From SIAJ01 sp963773845 (GTDB lineage Bacteria > Planctomycetota > Planctomycetia > Gemmatales > Gemmataceae), in the NCBI GenBank assembly GCA_963773845.1, contig CAVZCU010000011.1, positions 744,001 through 808,000 on the forward strand: a stretch of 64,000 bases of DNA, in the 5' to 3' direction. Below are positions 62,430 through 64,000 of the stretch, piece after piece (the stretch's first letter is position 1; each line of letters starts with the position of its first letter). The notes beneath the pieces were generated by a model, which saw nothing but the letters and a program-made list of their open reading frames with translations, searched no databases and had not been told where the DNA came from. Made by a program: the position numbers and the translations under genes.

Positions 62430-63618
62430 CATGCACTCCCGGTTCGGCCGCCCAACAACAACGTCGTGAACGTCTCGTTGTGATAGTGCGAGATGCCATC
62501 CTTCGACAGCCGAGCGATTTCACCGTATCCGTAGAACCCGGCCGCGGGCACATCGCCGAGCAGTTCGTGGACGATGCGTCCCTCCTCTTGAGTGCGCGAA
62601 CCCAGAATCTGCTTGCGCCCGGCGCAGGAGATGCACAGGGCCAGGGCGGGCTTGCCGCCGCCCCCGGACGCCTTGGGAAAGTCATCCAGGGCGTGTTGAA
62701 AGGAACTGCGGGTCGCGTCCAGAATCTGGTCGCGATTGGTTATGGTGATGTGGACGCGGGCGCCGTCCGGCACATCGCCGAGGAAGTGGATGGATCCGCC
62801 CGCCTCATCCGTGCGGCCGGGAGCGCACGGAGGTAATAGCCTCGACCATCATCCGCCGCTACCGCCAGCGGATATTCCGTGAGCTGCGTGATGTCCGCGT
62901 TGCCCAGGAACTCCCGGTAGAACGCGGTCGCCGGCCGGCCATCGATGGCCCGCACGACGTGGCCATCAACATCCGTAATCCGCCCCTCGCGCCCGATGGG
63001 ACGCCATCCGGTTTCGACGCCAAAGGAGAAGACGACGCCCTCGCCAAATAAAAGGAAAGGCACGGAATCCTGGAGCACTTCCGTGCCATGAAACTGTCGA
63101 GTGCCCTTGAATCGCCACTGGTCGCCGGCAGTGCCGCCGAACACCGGGACCGCATCGCCCAACACCGCCCGCAACGCATTGAGGGCAGCGGACCCGCTCA
63201 CGGTCAGGCCGTCAGGCATCGTGATGCAGAGGCGCGGCGCTCCGCCACTTCCGGCCAGGCGCTGGATCGCCTCGTTGGCACTGGCGCGAATGGAACCCGC
63301 CACGTCGGTCGAGACCGATCTGGCTACACCAGATACTGCGGAAAAGTCATCGCCCGATAGCAAGACCAGAGCGAGCGAATCTTCCGCAAAGAGGATGTGC
63401 GAGGACATCTCGCCGTCGGTCGTGCAACCGATGAGCACAATCCCCGGCCACTGGGCGTTGATCTGCTCCAGCACAATCGCAAAGTCGTGATCAATTCCGG
63501 CAAATAACATCGCCACTCGGGGAACGGACGCTCCCAGCGCGACCTTCGCGCCGGCAATCAGTTCCGCCACCGCGTCGGCTGAGTCGATGTCCACACTATG
63601 AACGACACATGCGCGCAT
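62429..63618 (-). CDS. FIST N- and C-domain sensor protein (one frameshift)
   Basis: A protein of about 396 residues from ATG 63618, with GGAG eight bases upstream. The FIST_N part includes PRVAMLFAGIDHDFAIVLEQ, GIVLIGCTTDGEMSSHILFA and AVPVFGGTAGDQWRFKGTRQ. The C part includes GEGVVFSFGVETGWRPIGRE, YREFLGNADITQLTEYPLAV and, after a frame break near 62820, GGSIHFLGDVPDGARVHITI and SCAGRKQILGSRTQEEGRIV, GFYGYGEIARL. By family knowledge FIST domains bind small ligands such as amino acids and control partner kinases. It is the first gene of a three-gene operon with overlapping starts and stops. Confidence 0.9.
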
Positions 63619-64000
63619 GACGATTCTCCGGATCCGGTAGCACTTATCGTAGCGTTCGCCCGTCGCCGTTACATACCAGGTCTGCTCGTCATTATGCATC
63701 CCGCCACGCGTTTAACCATCGACAGCTCGGGCAGGTTTGGGCGATGAGCGGGCTCGCCGCCTACCTTCGGAGGGGAACAGCGCATGAGACTAATCCCACG
63801 GATGTATGCCGCCCTCAGTATTCTTCCGCGATCAATGGCCCGATAGCTCGGCGATGTTGTCCAAGGCGGGCACAGCCGCCACATGCTTCTGGTCGGTCCG
63901 CGGCGGCTTCACGGGTCAGTAGGATATTGCATGACAGTCGGGGTCGAGGCGGTACAAAATCTCTGCTATATTCCACCGGACGCGCTCTGTATCTGCCTGT
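63619..64000. other. Region upstream of the FIST operon, no firm gene
   Basis: The operon promoter should be here, but no consensus can be named. On the minus strand open frames run in from the right edge: one ends at 63815 (…REAAADRPEACGGCARLGQ), and another ends with KHVAAVPALDNIAELSGH. Either could be the tail of a gene that starts outside the window, broken by a frameshift. No product is recognisable. Confidence 0.3.

Overview
The window reads as chromosomal DNA of a planctomycete, most like the Gemmata lineage. The GC content is high. The gene content includes families abundant in that phylum: DUF1501 proteins, TIGR03067 proteins, a GH127/DUF1680 enzyme, DUF4058, several Hanks-type kinases, hybrid histidine kinases with many PAS or OB-like sensor domains, and chaperonin paralogues. 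Intergenic gaps hold long palindromes built from short repeated words. No rRNA, tRNA or CRISPR array was seen.

Layout. 1-3.1 kb: the end of a YfhO-like membrane protein and speA. 3.1-9.3 kb: a small two-gene unit, a large broken ThuA/LamG/beta-propeller protein and a polytopic membrane protein. 9.2-14.5 kb: a hybrid histidine kinase with an OB-like periplasmic sensor, a sugar-phosphate isomerase-like protein and a small broken gene. 14.5-18.7 kb: carB and a toxin-antitoxin-like pair. 18.9-26 kb: a leftward cluster with a membrane protein, a Ser/Thr kinase fused to a tubulin/FtsZ-like domain, and two membrane proteins with Arg/Asp-rich linkers. 26-31.5 kb: DUF1501, a small secreted protein, DUF4058 and GH127. 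31.6-35.8 kb: five leftward genes for N-terminally membrane-anchored, partly coiled-coil proteins with related starts. 36.3-41.8 kb: a kinase, a SWIM protein, manA, a duplicated two-gene module, a ClpP homologue lacking catalytic Ser and His, and dcd. 42-46.3 kb: an MBOAT/SGNH acyltransfer pair split by a transposase-like element. 46.4-54.5 kb: a proteostasis block (TIGR03067, groEL1, groES, groEL2, an Rpn-like nuclease, dnaJ, grpE, then fmdB and yacG). 55-63.6 kb: a PAS-rich hybrid kinase, then a FIST / hybrid kinase / REC-SpoIIE signalling operon.

A strong caveat: about 25 single-base frameshifts break otherwise well-conserved genes, including carB, several sensor kinases and the MBOAT gene. 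Several can be restored by adding or removing one base in a short homopolymer. I read most of these as consensus errors, not biology, and annotate them as one frameshifted gene each. Start codons were chosen mainly by Shine-Dalgarno spacing.

The most promising novel items are the kinase-tubulin fusion operon, the five-gene membrane-anchored coiled-coil cluster, the inactive ClpP next to a duplicated module, a hairpin-ended tandem repeat sitting in frame inside two unrelated genes, and the family of long word-palindromes between genes.
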